Source: Pirellulales bacterium (lineage in GTDB: Bacteria; Planctomycetota; Planctomycetia; Pirellulales; JAICIG01). Taken from it: a stretch of DNA of 41,226 nucleotides. The stretch spans positions 1 to 41,226 of the forward strand of contig DATLUO010000154.1 in the NCBI GenBank assembly GCA_035533075.1. The letters are read 5' to 3'. This document shows, one piece after another, positions 25,541-37,052 of this stretch. Made by a program: the position numbers and the translations under genes. The notes under the pieces are model-generated. The model was not told where the DNA came from. It did no database searches and saw nothing but the letters and a program-made list of their open reading frames with translations. How positions within the stretch are numbered: the stretch's first letter is position 1; each line of letters starts with the position of its first letter.

Positions 25541-25714
25541 ATGCCAATGGATCCGAACTATCGCGCGATGATCGCCTTTCTCCGCGGCCTGGGTACGCAA
25601 CCGCGAGACCGATGAGCCGATCGAATTGTCCGGCGCCGAATCGATCCAAGTCCGCGGTGCGGCAGAAAAAAAACATATCCGGTTCCTTTGCAGCCGCCGA
25701 CCGGGAGGTTAAAG
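25541..25714 (+). pseudogene. Possible decayed small gene with a frameshift
   Basis: An ATG at 25541 has a textbook ribosome binding site (GCGAGGAGAGA) and begins MPMDPNYRAMIAFLRGLG, but stops after 24 codons at 25615. In another frame the downstream sequence reads RNRETDEPIELSGAESIQV then RGAAEKKHIRFLC to a stop at 25714. Joined through a frameshift near 25590 this would be a protein of about 57 residues. No family is recognised. It may be a real short peptide gene, a decayed gene, or chance. Confidence 0.3.
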
Positions 25715-25792
25715 TACACCACAGAGCCACGATGGGCTCGTTGCACATCCTTTGGCGTTGATCGCGCTGACTCTTGAATGGCGGAGCCTCGC

Positions 25793-28897
<3,105 letters not shown>

Positions 28898-28941
28898 CGC
28901 AGGCAATTGAGCTTCGCTACGAAACCTGTTTCAATAGACGG

Positions 28942-30285
28942 ATGAGTTCATCACTGTTCGAGGCGGCTGAAGCGGCCAATCGGCGGAACGCCGAGCCGCT
29001 GGCGGCCCGCATGCGGCCGCGGTCGCTCGCCGAGTTCGCCGGCCAGCAGCACTTCTTGGGCAAAGGGAAGCTGCTGCGACGGCTGTTGAAAGCCGACCGC
29101 CTCGGCTCGGTCATTTTCTACGGGCCGCCCGGCACCGGCAAAACGACGCTGGCGCGGTTGCTGGCCCACGAAAGCCGCAGTCATTATCAGCAACTCAACG
29201 CCGTCACCAGCGGGGTCAAGGATCTGCGCGACGTCATCGACGCGGCCCGCGACCGGCTGGCGGCCAGGGGGCAGAAAACGCTGCTCTTCGTCGATGAGAT
29301 CCATCGCTTCAACCGGGCACAGCAAGACGTGCTATTGCCGGACGTCGAAGACGGCTCGATCGTACTGGTCGGCGCCACCACGCAAAACCCCTTTTTCGCC
29401 ATCAACAGCGCGCTGGTCAGCCGCAGCCGAATCTTTCAGTTCCAACCGCTGTCGAACGACGATATCAAGACGGTCGTCCGCCGGGCACTGGCCGATGGCG
29501 AGCGGGGGCTGGGGGGCGAAGACGTGCGCATGGAGGAAAACGCGCTCGATTTTCTGGCCGAGGTGAGTGACGGCGATGCCCGGCGTGCGTTGGCGGCGCT
29601 GGAGGTCGGCGTCTTGTCGAGCGACGAGCGGCCGCTGGTGTTCACTCGGGCGCTGGCCGCGGAATCGGTGCAACGCAAGGCGATCGAGTACGACGCCACG
29701 GGCGACGCCCACTACGATGCCGCCAGCGCGTTGATCAAGAGCATCCGCGGCAGCGACCCCGACGCGGCCCTCTATTGGCTGGCCCGCATGCTCGAGTCGG
29801 GCGAAGATGTTCGGTTTCTTGCCCGGCGGATTGTGATTGCCGCCAGCGAAGACATCGGCAACGCCGATCCGCAGGCCCTGTTGCTGGCCGTGGCCGCGAT
29901 GCAGGCCTGCGAGTTCGTCGGGCTGCCGGAGTGCCAATTGCCGCTGGCTCAGGCCGTGACGTATCTGGCTTGCGCACCCAAATCGAACGCGGCCACGGTG
30001 GGCATCGGCGAGGCCCGGCGCGACGTGGCCGAAGGGCGGCTGCTGCCGGTGCCCGTCCACTTGCGCGACCGGCACTATCCGGGCGCCAAGCGGTTAGGGC
30101 TTGGCGAAGGCTATCAGTATTCGCACGACGTTGAGGGCGGCATCGCCGCTCAGGATTATTTGGGCGTGGAGCGCGAATACTATCGGCCCGTGCCGCGCGG
30201 GTTCGAGGCCGAGTTGGCCGAGCGGTTGCAGACGATCCGTGCCAAATTGCGTGAGGGCCGGCAACGGACCGACGGTGATGTTTGA
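28942..30285 (+). CDS. rarA: Replication-associated recombination protein A (MgsA/RarA AAA+ ATPase)
   Basis: This 447-residue AAA+ protein related to clamp-loader subunits acts at stalled replication forks. It begins with AEPLAARMRPRSLAEFAGQQ then LLRRLLKADRLGSVIFYG. Walker A is GPPGTGKTT (61-69), Walker B is TLLFVDEIHRFNRAQQD, sensor 1 region is VLVGATTQNPFF-like IVLVGATTQNPFF, and the C-terminal family domain has YDAASALIKSIRGSDPDAA and LARRIVIAASEDIGNADPQA. Length is normal. The stop overlaps the next gene by 8 bp, which suggests a three-gene operon with the membrane protein and mfnB. Confidence 0.95.
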   Translation: MSSSLFEAAEAANRRNAEPLAARMRPRSLAEFAGQQHFLGKGKLLRRLLKADRLGSVIFYGPPGTGKTTLARLLAHESRSHYQQLNAVTSGVKDLRDVIDAARDRLAARGQKTLLFVDEIHRFNRAQQDVLLPDVEDGSIVLVGATTQNPFFAINSALVSRSRIFQFQPLSNDDIKTVVRRALADGERGLGGEDVRMEENALDFLAEVSDGDARRALAALEVGVLSSDERPLVFTRALAAESVQRKAIEYDATGDAHYDAASALIKSIRGSDPDAALYWLARMLESGEDVRFLARRIVIAASEDIGNADPQALLLAVAAMQACEFVGLPECQLPLAQAVTYLACAPKSNAATVGIGEARRDVAEGRLLPVPVHLRDRHYPGAKRLGLGEGYQYSHDVEGGIAAQDYLGVEREYYRPVPRGFEAELAERLQTIRAKLREGRQRTDGDV

Positions 30286-30826
30286 GATTTGGTTGCGACC
30301 GAATCGCCGCTTTCTGGCCTTTGCCGCGATTCTGCCGGCGGCCGCATTCGTTGCGGGAATGGCCCTAGTGGCGGCCGCGCGAAGCGGTCCAGGGCGCGGA
30401 TGGCTGCTGGTGCCCGGCGCGATGGTTAGCGGCGTCTCACTGGTGGGGCTGCTGTTCTTGTTCTGGCAATCGCGGCAGGCCCGCTTGGCGTGCGACGGCC
30501 GGCGGCTGCTGGTGCAGCTTGGCAGCCTGCGGCCGGTGGCGGTGCCGCTGGAAGTGGTGGAAGGCTTCTTGCTGGGACAAGGCCCTAGCTTCTTGCCGGG
30601 CAAACGTTACGAAGCCGCCCAAGTCGCGAACTTTGTCGTGCGACTGGCCGAGCGGGCCGGCGAGTGGGAACGCGTCGAAGTCAACCGGCAGCTCGGCACG
30701 TGGTGCGGGCACTACATCACCATCCGCGGAACCTGGTGCCAGCCGCTGAGCGTCGCTTTGGTCAACCGTCTGAACGCCCGTCTGGCGGAAGTCAAACAGG
30801 CCCTGCCGCGCGAGGCCGCTCGATGA
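30278..30826 (+). CDS. Small membrane protein of unknown function in the rarA-mfnB operon
   Basis: This 182-residue protein has two transmembrane helices (about 15-34 and 45-66), then a soluble domain with VQLGSLRPVAVPLEVVEGFL, LGQGPSFLPG and NRQLGTWCGHYITIRGTWCQ. No family is recognised; the shape resembles PH-like or DUF-type membrane proteins with a cytoplasmic beta domain. The ATG at 30278 overlaps the rarA stop by 8 bp, and its own TGA overlaps the mfnB ATG (ATGA), so it is translationally coupled on both sides. The coupling supports it being a real gene. Confidence 0.7.
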   Translation: MFEIWLRPNRRFLAFAAILPAAAFVAGMALVAAARSGPGRGWLLVPGAMVSGVSLVGLLFLFWQSRQARLACDGRRLLVQLGSLRPVAVPLEVVEGFLLGQGPSFLPGKRYEAAQVANFVVRLAERAGEWERVEVNRQLGTWCGHYITIRGTWCQPLSVALVNRLNARLAEVKQALPREAAR

Positions 30827-31518
30827 CCCGCTTACTGGTCAGCGTCCGTTCGCTCGACGAGGCCCGTTTGGCCGCGGCGGCGGGCGTCGACTTGATCGAC
30901 CTGAAGGAACCGCGGCACGGACCGTTGGGCCGCGTGACGCCCGACGTGGCCCTCGAAGTCAGCCGCGATCTGGCGCCGGACAATCCGCTGAGCATGGCCT
31001 TGGGCGAACTGGCCGACTGGACGCCGAGCGACCGTCACTTCTGCCACCAGATACCGCCGGGCATCGTCTACGCCAAGATCGGCCTGGCCCGATGTGCCGG
31101 CCTGCCCGACTGGCGGTCGCAATGGCAGCGAGCCATTCATTCGTTTCCGTCGCATTGTCAACCGGTCGCGGTGGCGTATGCCGATTGGCAGACCGCCGCC
31201 GCGCCCGAACCGAACGCGGTTCTTGCGGAGGCGGCCGGCAATGGCTGCCGTGCCTTGTTGATCGACACCTGGCGCAAAGACTCCGGGGACGTTTTTGCGC
31301 ATCTCAGTGTCACACGGCTTGGCGATCTTATTCGCCAGGCGCACGACGGCGGCCTGCTGACCGTGTTGGCCGGTTCGCTCAGCCTGACGAACGTCGAGCG
31401 GGCGCTATCTCTTTCGCCGGGCTATCTGGCCGTTCGCGGCGCCGTTTGCGGAGGCGCCCGCGACGACGATGTTTGTCCGGCGAAGGTCGCTGAATGGCGA
31501 ATGCGTGTGGTTGTGTAG
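30823..31518 (+). CDS. mfnB: (5-formylfuran-3-yl)methyl phosphate synthase, MfnB
   Basis: This 231-residue TIM barrel belongs to the DUF556/MfnB family, which in methanogens joins two glyceraldehyde-3-phosphates to the furan precursor of methanofuran. Family motifs are LLVSVRSLDEARLAAAAGVD, IDLKEPRHGPLG (K28, the likely Schiff-base lysine), IVYAKIGLA (K85), and LLIDTWRKDSGD (D148, K152). Some planctomycetes carry tetrahydromethanopterin/methanofuran-linked C1 genes, and this protein fits that pathway. The start is the ATG at 30823 overlapping the preceding stop. No other C1-transfer gene is in the window. Confidence 0.88.
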   Translation: MTRLLVSVRSLDEARLAAAAGVDLIDLKEPRHGPLGRVTPDVALEVSRDLAPDNPLSMALGELADWTPSDRHFCHQIPPGIVYAKIGLARCAGLPDWRSQWQRAIHSFPSHCQPVAVAYADWQTAAAPEPNAVLAEAAGNGCRALLIDTWRKDSGDVFAHLSVTRLGDLIRQAHDGGLLTVLAGSLSLTNVERALSLSPGYLAVRGAVCGGARDDDVCPAKVAEWRMRVVV

Positions 31519-31589
31519 GCTCCTCACGACAGGAAGACGGCGGAGCCGGCAGTTTAACGCCTTCGCCGCGTCGGTGTCAAAGTTTGCGC

Positions 31590-31778
31590 TTAACTGCGCT
31601 GATCCGCGGCGGCCGCATCCCGCGGCTCAGGTGGCGTTGCTGCTGAAACAATCCGCTCTGGGTGGCGTTCCTGGAGCTTCCGATAATACTCGACCAGCTT
31701 TCGCGGATCGTGCCCTACCGCCGCGGAAATTCGGTGGCGTACATCGCGCACGGCTTGAATCGCAGGATCGTCCTTCAT
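31590..31778 (-). CDS. Small antitoxin-like protein
   Basis: This 62-residue protein reads MKDDPAIQAVRDVRHRISAA then GHDPRKLVEYYRKLQERHPE. Short proteins of this type occur beside PIN-domain genes in planctomycetes and cyanobacteria. The ATG at 31778 follows CTCATGAAGGACG-like context with GAGAGGGCGAACCCTC upstream, which contains GAGAGGG. It begins 17 bp after the stop of the shortened PIN gene. A role as antitoxin is inferred from this pairing only. Confidence 0.6.
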   Translation of the reverse strand: MKDDPAIQAVRDVRHRISAAVGHDPRKLVEYYRKLQERHPERIVSAATPPEPRDAAAADQRS

Positions 31779-31794
31779 GAGGGTTCGCCCTCTC

Positions 31795-31998
31795 CTAATA
31801 GTTCCAGCGGCGTGACCAACGACCTTCCAATTCATCGACAACGGCTGCGCTGGTCACGACGTCAAAGTCCCATCGGTGGTCGTCCCACCATTGGCGCGTC
31901 CAGGCCCGCCGCGCCAGCATCTCTGGCTCCGACCGAACCTCATAATAAAAACTCGGTATCGTGATCTCCACATAAACGCGACGATTCATCAAGTTCAT
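31795..31998 (-). pseudogene. Truncated PIN-domain toxin
   Basis: About 67 residues remain: RRVYVEITIPSFYYEVRSEP, then EMLARRAWTRQWWDDHRWDF and VVTSAAVVDELEG. This is the first half of the VapC-like PIN fold in a family common in this phylum. Intact members are about 150 residues and continue with the second and third acidic metal ligands; here the frame ends in RWSRRWNY and a stop. Starts at 31998 or 31989 are possible. Without the C-terminal acidic residues it should not be an active RNase. Confidence 0.65.
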
Positions 31999-32012
31999 TT
32001 TGACGAGCGATG

Positions 32013-32141
32013 CTAATACTCGATAATATCTTCCACGTCGATCGACCAGAGCCCCAGCGAGCCGTTGAGCTTTCGCCACAGGCTGCGATCATCGCCATTT
32101 TCCTTTTTGAAACGGGGCAGCGTCCAGCAGTGTAACGCGGC
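32013..32141 (-). pseudogene. Possible remnant upstream of the PIN fragment
   Basis: A minus-strand frame without ATG reads RFKKENGDDRSLWRKLNGSL then GLWSIDVEDIIEY and stops 15 bp before the PIN start. Composition and the acidic/basic pattern look protein-like, and the position fits a lost toxin-antitoxin partner. An in-frame TAA at 32142-32144 bounds it upstream. It may be a shortened gene or an upstream gene with a non-ATG start; no family is recognised. Confidence 0.3.
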
Positions 32142-32239
32142 TTACGCGGCGTTCGCAACATGCCGGCAGCGATGCCGGCAGGTTAAGCTGGCAACCAACC
32201 AGGGAAAGCGAGTCTTGCGTGGCGGCGGGCGCTTCAAGA

Positions 32240-33751
32240 TTATGGCGGCTTCTTTGCCGGCACGTACACCTGCGCATAGCAGGCAAAGAGGTCGTGAGGA
32301 TCTCCATATTCCCGCAGCAGGCGACCGTTCATCGAAGCCGCGATCCCTTTCTGTCGGCCCAGCCGCGTGATGACGAGATAGTCGTACGGCCGCTCCGCCG
32401 ACTCATAATAAAACGGATTGTTGCAGGCCAGCGCGACGTTGCGCCCCGCCAGATAAGCGTCGAACACGAACGCCTCGTCAAGCACCAATCGGGCATCCGG
32501 CGGCAGGTCGCCCAGCAACTCGCGCGCAAACCGCGGCGCGTTGTAGTCCACATCGTTCCAATGCCGCGCGTGCGTCCACCACGTGCGCAGGCCGAGCCCT
32601 GGCAACATCGCCGCCGCCAGCACTCCGCCCAAGGCGATGCTCCTCAAGCGCGGCCGGCGCGCTTCGGCGGACAGCCAGCGGCCGAGATTGACCACCGCGA
32701 ACGCCACACACAACCAGACCAGCGCGGCCGGGTAACACCAGTAGCCCTTGGCGCCGTGCGGTCCCTGCACCGTCACCAGCAGGTACACCGCCGACCAGGC
32801 CAGGGCCACGAGCAGCCTTGCCTGCCGCCGGCGATTCGCCACCGCCAACCATGTCGCCGCGACAAGGCCCGTCGCCATCAGGCCCAACTGCAACGGCTGC
32901 GCATACTCCAGCAGCAGGTGGTAGTGGTAGACCAGCGATTCCCAAGGCAACAACATCCGGGTCAGCAGGCCCGGACCCGCCTGGTCGATCACGTTCTTGA
33001 CAAACTGCTCGCGGAACAGTTCCGGCCAGCGGACGATGAGCGGCGTCCACAGGGCAAACGTGGCCAGCGCCGAACCCGTGAGCACGGCGAGGTCCGTCAA
33101 CCGGCGTTTGACGCCGCTCGCCGAGATGGCCACCCAACCCGCGATTTGCAGGCAATAAGCGAAAGCAAACGGGTGCGTCAAGAGTCCCAGGCCCAGCAGA
33201 GCGCCGGCCAACGCCAGCCGCCGCCAACGGCCCGTTGCCTGCCAAGACCCAACGGCCAGCAGGGCCGCCAGTCCGAGCATGCCGCAGAGCATGTCGGGCC
33301 GGGCACGGACCGCCGGAAAGAAAAACGTCCGCGACAGCGAATAGAGTGCCGCCGCCCAAAGTCCGACCGTTTCGTCGCCCAACACCTGTCGGCCCAGCTC
33401 GAAAACCAGCCAGACGGCGACCAGTCCGGCGACGGCCGACGCCAGCCGCGCCGTGCCGTAGCCCGCCGGCAAAAGCCGGTAGAACGGTGCTTGCCAATAA
33501 AAGTAAGCCGGCGGCATGGCGAACAGCGCCGTATCGACCCGGTAAAACCAGCTTCGGTGGTCGCGCGCCGGCACGTAGGGAACACGCGGCACGCCTTCCG
33601 TCGCCACGGTCCAGCCCGGCACGGCATAGAACTCTTCGTCTTCGCCGCCTTCCTGCCGGTACGTCACCGGCAAGCGCAGCACCACAAAGACCAGCGCGAT
33701 CAGGAACAAGGTCGGTATAGGTTTCAGCAACGGCAGTCTCCACGGTATCAT
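32240..33751 (-). CDS. Glycosyltransferase 39-like integral membrane protein (ArnT/PMT type)
   Basis: This 503-residue protein has about ten transmembrane helices and an N-terminal loop with GGEDEEFYAVPGWTVA (the acidic motif that binds the lipid-linked donor in GT-C enzymes). It also has SLSRTFFFPAVRARPDM and a periplasmic C-terminal domain with VLDEAFVFDAYLAG. This is the GT-C fold of ArnT and dolichyl-phosphate-mannose-protein mannosyltransferases. The ATG at 33751 is chosen; the reading frame continues upstream only through the antisense of Uma2 and nagA. It is divergent from Uma2 by 33 bp. Donor and acceptor are not known. Confidence 0.85.
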   Translation of the reverse strand: MIPWRLPLLKPIPTLFLIALVFVVLRLPVTYRQEGGEDEEFYAVPGWTVATEGVPRVPYVPARDHRSWFYRVDTALFAMPPAYFYWQAPFYRLLPAGYGTARLASAVAGLVAVWLVFELGRQVLGDETVGLWAAALYSLSRTFFFPAVRARPDMLCGMLGLAALLAVGSWQATGRWRRLALAGALLGLGLLTHPFAFAYCLQIAGWVAISASGVKRRLTDLAVLTGSALATFALWTPLIVRWPELFREQFVKNVIDQAGPGLLTRMLLPWESLVYHYHLLLEYAQPLQLGLMATGLVAATWLAVANRRRQARLLVALAWSAVYLLVTVQGPHGAKGYWCYPAALVWLCVAFAVVNLGRWLSAEARRPRLRSIALGGVLAAAMLPGLGLRTWWTHARHWNDVDYNAPRFARELLGDLPPDARLVLDEAFVFDAYLAGRNVALACNNPFYYESAERPYDYLVITRLGRQKGIAASMNGRLLREYGDPHDLFACYAQVYVPAKKPP

Positions 33752-33784
33752 ACATTGTTGCCCTTGATTCCGCTGAATACGATT

Positions 33785-34561
33785 ATGTCCATTTCCATTC
33801 GCCCGCTGCCAGGCACCAGCCGTGACCCGCTCTATCCCGATTCGGACGGGGAACCGATGGCCGAAACCGATTATCACCTTGCCGCGATCGTTTATCTTTA
33901 CACCGCCTTGAAGCAATGGTTCCGCTCGCACGACCACGTGTATGTCGCCGCGGACATGCTGCTTTATTACGAGGAAGGCAATCCCAGCGCGGTTCGCGGT
34001 CCGGATGTGATGTTGGCGAAAAACGTCGTGGGCAAACACATGCGCCGTTCGTTCCGCACTTGGGAAGAAGGCGTTCCGCCGACGGTGATTATCGAAGTGA
34101 CGTCGAAGAAGACGCGGCGCGAAGACGAGGTCGAAAAACCGCCGGTCTACGCGTCGATCGGAGTGAAGGAGCTGTTCCCGTTCGACCCCGAGGGCGAATA
34201 CCTTCGGCCGCGGCTGCAGGGCTTCGAGCTCGTGGCCGGAAAGTACGTCGCGCTGCCGCCGAACGACGCCGGGCAACTTTTCAGTCGCGAGCTGGGGCTG
34301 GTGCTGGCGATCGAAGACCACCTGTTGCGATTGATCGATCCCAGAGGTAAGCCACTGCCGACGGCCGACGAACTCGCAGAACAAGCCAAGCAAGCGCGAA
34401 GCGAGGTCAAAAAAGCCGAGCGCGAAACGAACAAGGCAAAACGAGACGCTGACAAGGCCAAGCGTGAGGCTGAAGAAGCAAAACGCCAAGCCGCCACTCT
34501 CGAAGCCGAACTGGCCCGGTTGCGTGCCAAGCTGCCGCCGGATGACCGGAAACAAAAGTAG
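33785..34561 (+). CDS. Uma2 family restriction endonuclease-like protein with coiled-coil tail
   Basis: This 258-residue protein has the Uma2 domain (about 20-150), with RGPDVMLAKN (D74) and VIIEVTSKKT (E104), followed by VYASIGVKELFPFDPEGEYL, the PD-(D/E)xK nuclease-like core abundant in cyanobacteria and planctomycetes. Residues 196-252 form a charged helix repeating KAERET, NKAKRDADKAKREAEEAKRQ, which predicts a coiled coil. The start is ATG 33785. nagA starts directly after its stop codon. Function of Uma2 proteins is not established. The tail may form a dimer. Confidence 0.8.
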   Translation: MSISIRPLPGTSRDPLYPDSDGEPMAETDYHLAAIVYLYTALKQWFRSHDHVYVAADMLLYYEEGNPSAVRGPDVMLAKNVVGKHMRRSFRTWEEGVPPTVIIEVTSKKTRREDEVEKPPVYASIGVKELFPFDPEGEYLRPRLQGFELVAGKYVALPPNDAGQLFSRELGLVLAIEDHLLRLIDPRGKPLPTADELAEQAKQARSEVKKAERETNKAKRDADKAKREAEEAKRQAATLEAELARLRAKLPPDDRKQK

Positions 34562-35752
34562 ATGACAACTCACCCCATGTTCCATTTTGTTGCCCGACGC
34601 TTCGATACCGGCCGGCCAGCGCGCTTCGATATCGATGAAGGCCGTATCGTCCGCGTCCAGCGTCAAGCCATCGAAGGACAATCGGCCCACAGGCTGCCGT
34701 GGGTCGCCCCAGGCTTCGTCGATCTCCAGGTCAACGGTTACGCCGGGCAGGAGTTCAGCTCGCCGAAGCTGACGCCCGAAGACGTCGCCAAGATCGTGCG
34801 GCAACACTGGGCCTTCGGCGTGACCGGCCTCTGCCCCACGCTGACGACCCAGAGCTTCGATTGCCTTGCCCACGGCCTGCGGGCGATCGATTTTGCCTGC
34901 CATACCTTTCCCGACATCGCCCGCTCCGTTATCGGCGTTCATCTGGAAGGGCCGTATATCTCGAGTGAGGACGGGCCGCGCGGCGCGCATCCGCGCGAGC
35001 ATTGCCGCCAACCGAATTGGGACGAGTTCCAGCACTTGCAGGAAGCCGCCGGCGGGCGGATCCGCATCCTTACGATGTCGCCGGAGTTTCCGGGCGCGGC
35101 CGATTTTATTGCCCGCGTGTCGGCCCATCAGGTGGTGGCGGCGATCGGCCATACGGCGGCCGACGGCGAGCAGATTCAGGCGGCCGTCGAGGCGGGTGCT
35201 CGGCTGAGCACGCACCTGGGCAACGGTGCGCATGGCGTCATCCGTCGGCATCCGAACTACGTTTGGCACCAAATGGCCGAAGACCGCTTGATGGCCAGCT
35301 TGATTGTCGACGGCCATCACTTGCCCGGCGAGGTGGTGAAGTCGATCGTGCGTGCCAAGTCGCCCCAACGCTGCATCCTGGTGAGCGACGTGTCGGGCCT
35401 GGCCGGCCTGCCGCCGGGCCGGCACGCCAGCAGCGGCGGCGACGTCGAGCTACTCGCAGATGGCCGGCTGGTGGTGGCCGGGCAAACGCAGTTGCTCGCC
35501 GGTGCCACTCTGCCGATCGGCGTCGGTGTGGCAAACGTGATGCGGTTCGCCGGCATCGATCTGGCGACGGCCGTGGCGATGGCCAGCATTCATCCGAACC
35601 GGTTGCTGGGCCGGCCGCCCGGCACTTTGCGTCCCGGCGACTTGGCCGACCTGGTGCTCTTCGATCTCGATGCGTCGGACCAGCCGCAGTTCACGGTCCG
35701 TTCCACCATCGTGGCGGGCGAAGTTGTGTGCGGCGAGCCTGGCGGCGAATAA
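34562..35752 (+). CDS. nagA: N-acetylglucosamine-6-phosphate deacetylase
   Basis: This 396-residue amidohydrolase removes acetate from GlcNAc-6-P in amino-sugar catabolism. Motifs are PGFVDLQVNGYAGQEF (about 50-66), metal ligand E129 in VHLEGPYIS, H197 in IGHTAADGEQ, H218 in STHLGNGAH, and catalytic D276 in LVSDVSGLAGLPPG. The ATG at 34562 follows the Uma2 stop directly (TAGATG), which suggests translational coupling. Other nag genes (nagB, nagC) are not adjacent. Length is normal. The family is well established. Confidence 0.92.
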   Translation: MTTHPMFHFVARRFDTGRPARFDIDEGRIVRVQRQAIEGQSAHRLPWVAPGFVDLQVNGYAGQEFSSPKLTPEDVAKIVRQHWAFGVTGLCPTLTTQSFDCLAHGLRAIDFACHTFPDIARSVIGVHLEGPYISSEDGPRGAHPREHCRQPNWDEFQHLQEAAGGRIRILTMSPEFPGAADFIARVSAHQVVAAIGHTAADGEQIQAAVEAGARLSTHLGNGAHGVIRRHPNYVWHQMAEDRLMASLIVDGHHLPGEVVKSIVRAKSPQRCILVSDVSGLAGLPPGRHASSGGDVELLADGRLVVAGQTQLLAGATLPIGVGVANVMRFAGIDLATAVAMASIHPNRLLGRPPGTLRPGDLADLVLFDLDASDQPQFTVRSTIVAGEVVCGEPGGE

Positions 35753-35766
35753 AGCGAGGGCCGGCC

Positions 35767-35937
35767 GTGCGACAGTTTGCCCGTGGATTGCAGCTCGTGG
35801 CTCTCGTTCTGCTTCCGTTGAGCATGCTCTTGCAGATTGCCGACGCGATCAGTGTCGGCCGGATGCTGATCGTGATGGTGGCCGGCTTCGCGCTGTTCTG
35901 GATTGGCCGGATCGTGGAGGGCTATCTGCGGGCTTAG
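35767..35937 (+). CDS. Small two-helix membrane protein
   Basis: This 56-residue protein starts at GTG 35767, preceded by AAGCGAGGGCCGGCC, a good ribosome binding site, and ends in EGYLRA. It has two hydrophobic segments (LQLVALVLLPLSMLLQIA and MLIVMVAGFALFWIGRIV). It starts 14 bp after nagA stop. Family is unknown. The short gap, ribosome binding site and amphipathic layout support a real gene in the nagA operon. Confidence 0.65.
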   Translation: MRQFARGLQLVALVLLPLSMLLQIADAISVGRMLIVMVAGFALFWIGRIVEGYLRA

Positions 35938-36939
35938 CTACCGGTTCCGCCACAAGATCCGGTCGTCGATGCCGAGCGCGGCTTGCATCGCGGCAATGTC
36001 GGCCTTGAAGCGGCCGGCGTCGAGCGGATAGCCTGCCGTCGGCCGCAGTTCCGGCAGATGCCCGGCCCAATACCGGTTGAACGGCCGCATCGCCAGCTCG
36101 CGCAAGTATTTGGAGGTCATCGACGCGACCGCGCAGGGCAGATACCGCTCGGCGTTGACGCGGAACACGACCTCCGTGCGGCAATCGTCCGGCCCCCAGC
36201 GATAAATGCTCTCGTTGCGGCCCTCGCCGTAGACCTCGACCAGGTGCGATACGTGCCGTTGCAAAAGCGGTTGATAAAAGTTGCGCCCGCCGTGCTTGTC
36301 GCAAATCACCGCGACGGGCGCCGGCGGCAGCGCAGCGAGCACTTCGCTCAGCAATTCGAGCGTCAGCAGCGAAAGCGCGGTGCTCTTGTTGTGCTCTTCG
36401 GTGAGCGCGTTCCAATGGTCGGCGAAGACCGCCCGACTGCGGACCGCCAGCAGCCTGACGCCGGCCTTGTCGGCTTCGGCGATCAGTTGCCCCGCCAGCA
36501 GGCCGAGCTGCTCGCCGTCGGCCGCGACCGGCAACGCGCAGTCGTAGTCGCGATGCCAGGGGAACCGGTCGAGTTCGCCGGCCGCATGGTGATCCAGCAC
36601 TCGCCAGACTTCGCGCCAACTTGCCGGACGATGACCGCCAAGGGCCAAGGCCGCGAGCACGCCCAACTCCAACGCACCGAGACCTTCCGGCGGCCGATAG
36701 ACCACCTTCGAATCGGCCAGCACCAATCGCCGCGGCGCCGACGAGCGCGGCGGGCACTCGCCGGCAGTTTTCTTTCTCGGCGTCTTGGTGGGCGGTGTTT
36801 TGACGACCGCCCTGCGAAGCAGCTTATAGAGATCGACTTCGCGCGGCTCGCCCGGCACCGACCACACCGTGGCCGAGATCACCAACGGCCCCAGGTTCGG
36901 GGCGTAACCGGCTTCATCCGTTCCGACAATATAACCCAC
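35938..36939 (-). CDS. Ribonuclease HII-like protein
   Basis: The 333-residue protein starts GYIVGTDEAGYAPNLGPLVI, which matches the RNase HII DEAG(R)G motif (D8, E9) but with DEAGYAPN in place of DEAGRGP. It continues with RLVLADSKVVY (DSK motif) and, near the C-terminus, VASMTSKYLREL (A-S-x-x-K). It is much longer than normal RNase HII (about 200 residues), with an insert that makes it a planctomycete-type family. The GTG start at 36939 has GGAGGGATCGCGC upstream. Activity on RNA/DNA hybrids is plausible but not certain. Its stop abuts that of the small membrane gene from the other strand. Confidence 0.75.
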   Translation of the reverse strand: MGYIVGTDEAGYAPNLGPLVISATVWSVPGEPREVDLYKLLRRAVVKTPPTKTPRKKTAGECPPRSSAPRRLVLADSKVVYRPPEGLGALELGVLAALALGGHRPASWREVWRVLDHHAAGELDRFPWHRDYDCALPVAADGEQLGLLAGQLIAEADKAGVRLLAVRSRAVFADHWNALTEEHNKSTALSLLTLELLSEVLAALPPAPVAVICDKHGGRNFYQPLLQRHVSHLVEVYGEGRNESIYRWGPDDCRTEVVFRVNAERYLPCAVASMTSKYLRELAMRPFNRYWAGHLPELRPTAGYPLDAGRFKADIAAMQAALGIDDRILWRNR

Positions 36940-37022
36940 GGCGCGATCCCTCCGCCTATCTCGATTCGGCCCACGCGACGCACCTATATAGCACGCGGCT
37001 GACATTGGGGCCAGAATACATG

Positions 37023-37044
37023 GTGGCTGGGACAGAGCTTGGCC
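37023..37044. repeat. Dispersed palindromic repeat, family A (solo half)
   Basis: GTGGCTGGGACAGAGC followed by TTGGCC matches the outer arm of the family A copy at 3803 with one difference, but no opposing arm is near. It lies 9 bp past the stop of the heme protein gene on the minus strand. Confidence 0.7.
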
Positions 37045-37052
37045 GGACGGGG

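Noticed and set aside
32240-35425. A 1061-codon minus-strand open frame that would fuse antisense nagA/Uma2 sequence to the GT39-like gene
   Set aside because: Only the part from the ATG at 33751 has membrane-protein features; the rest is antisense to well-recognised genes in GC-rich DNA.
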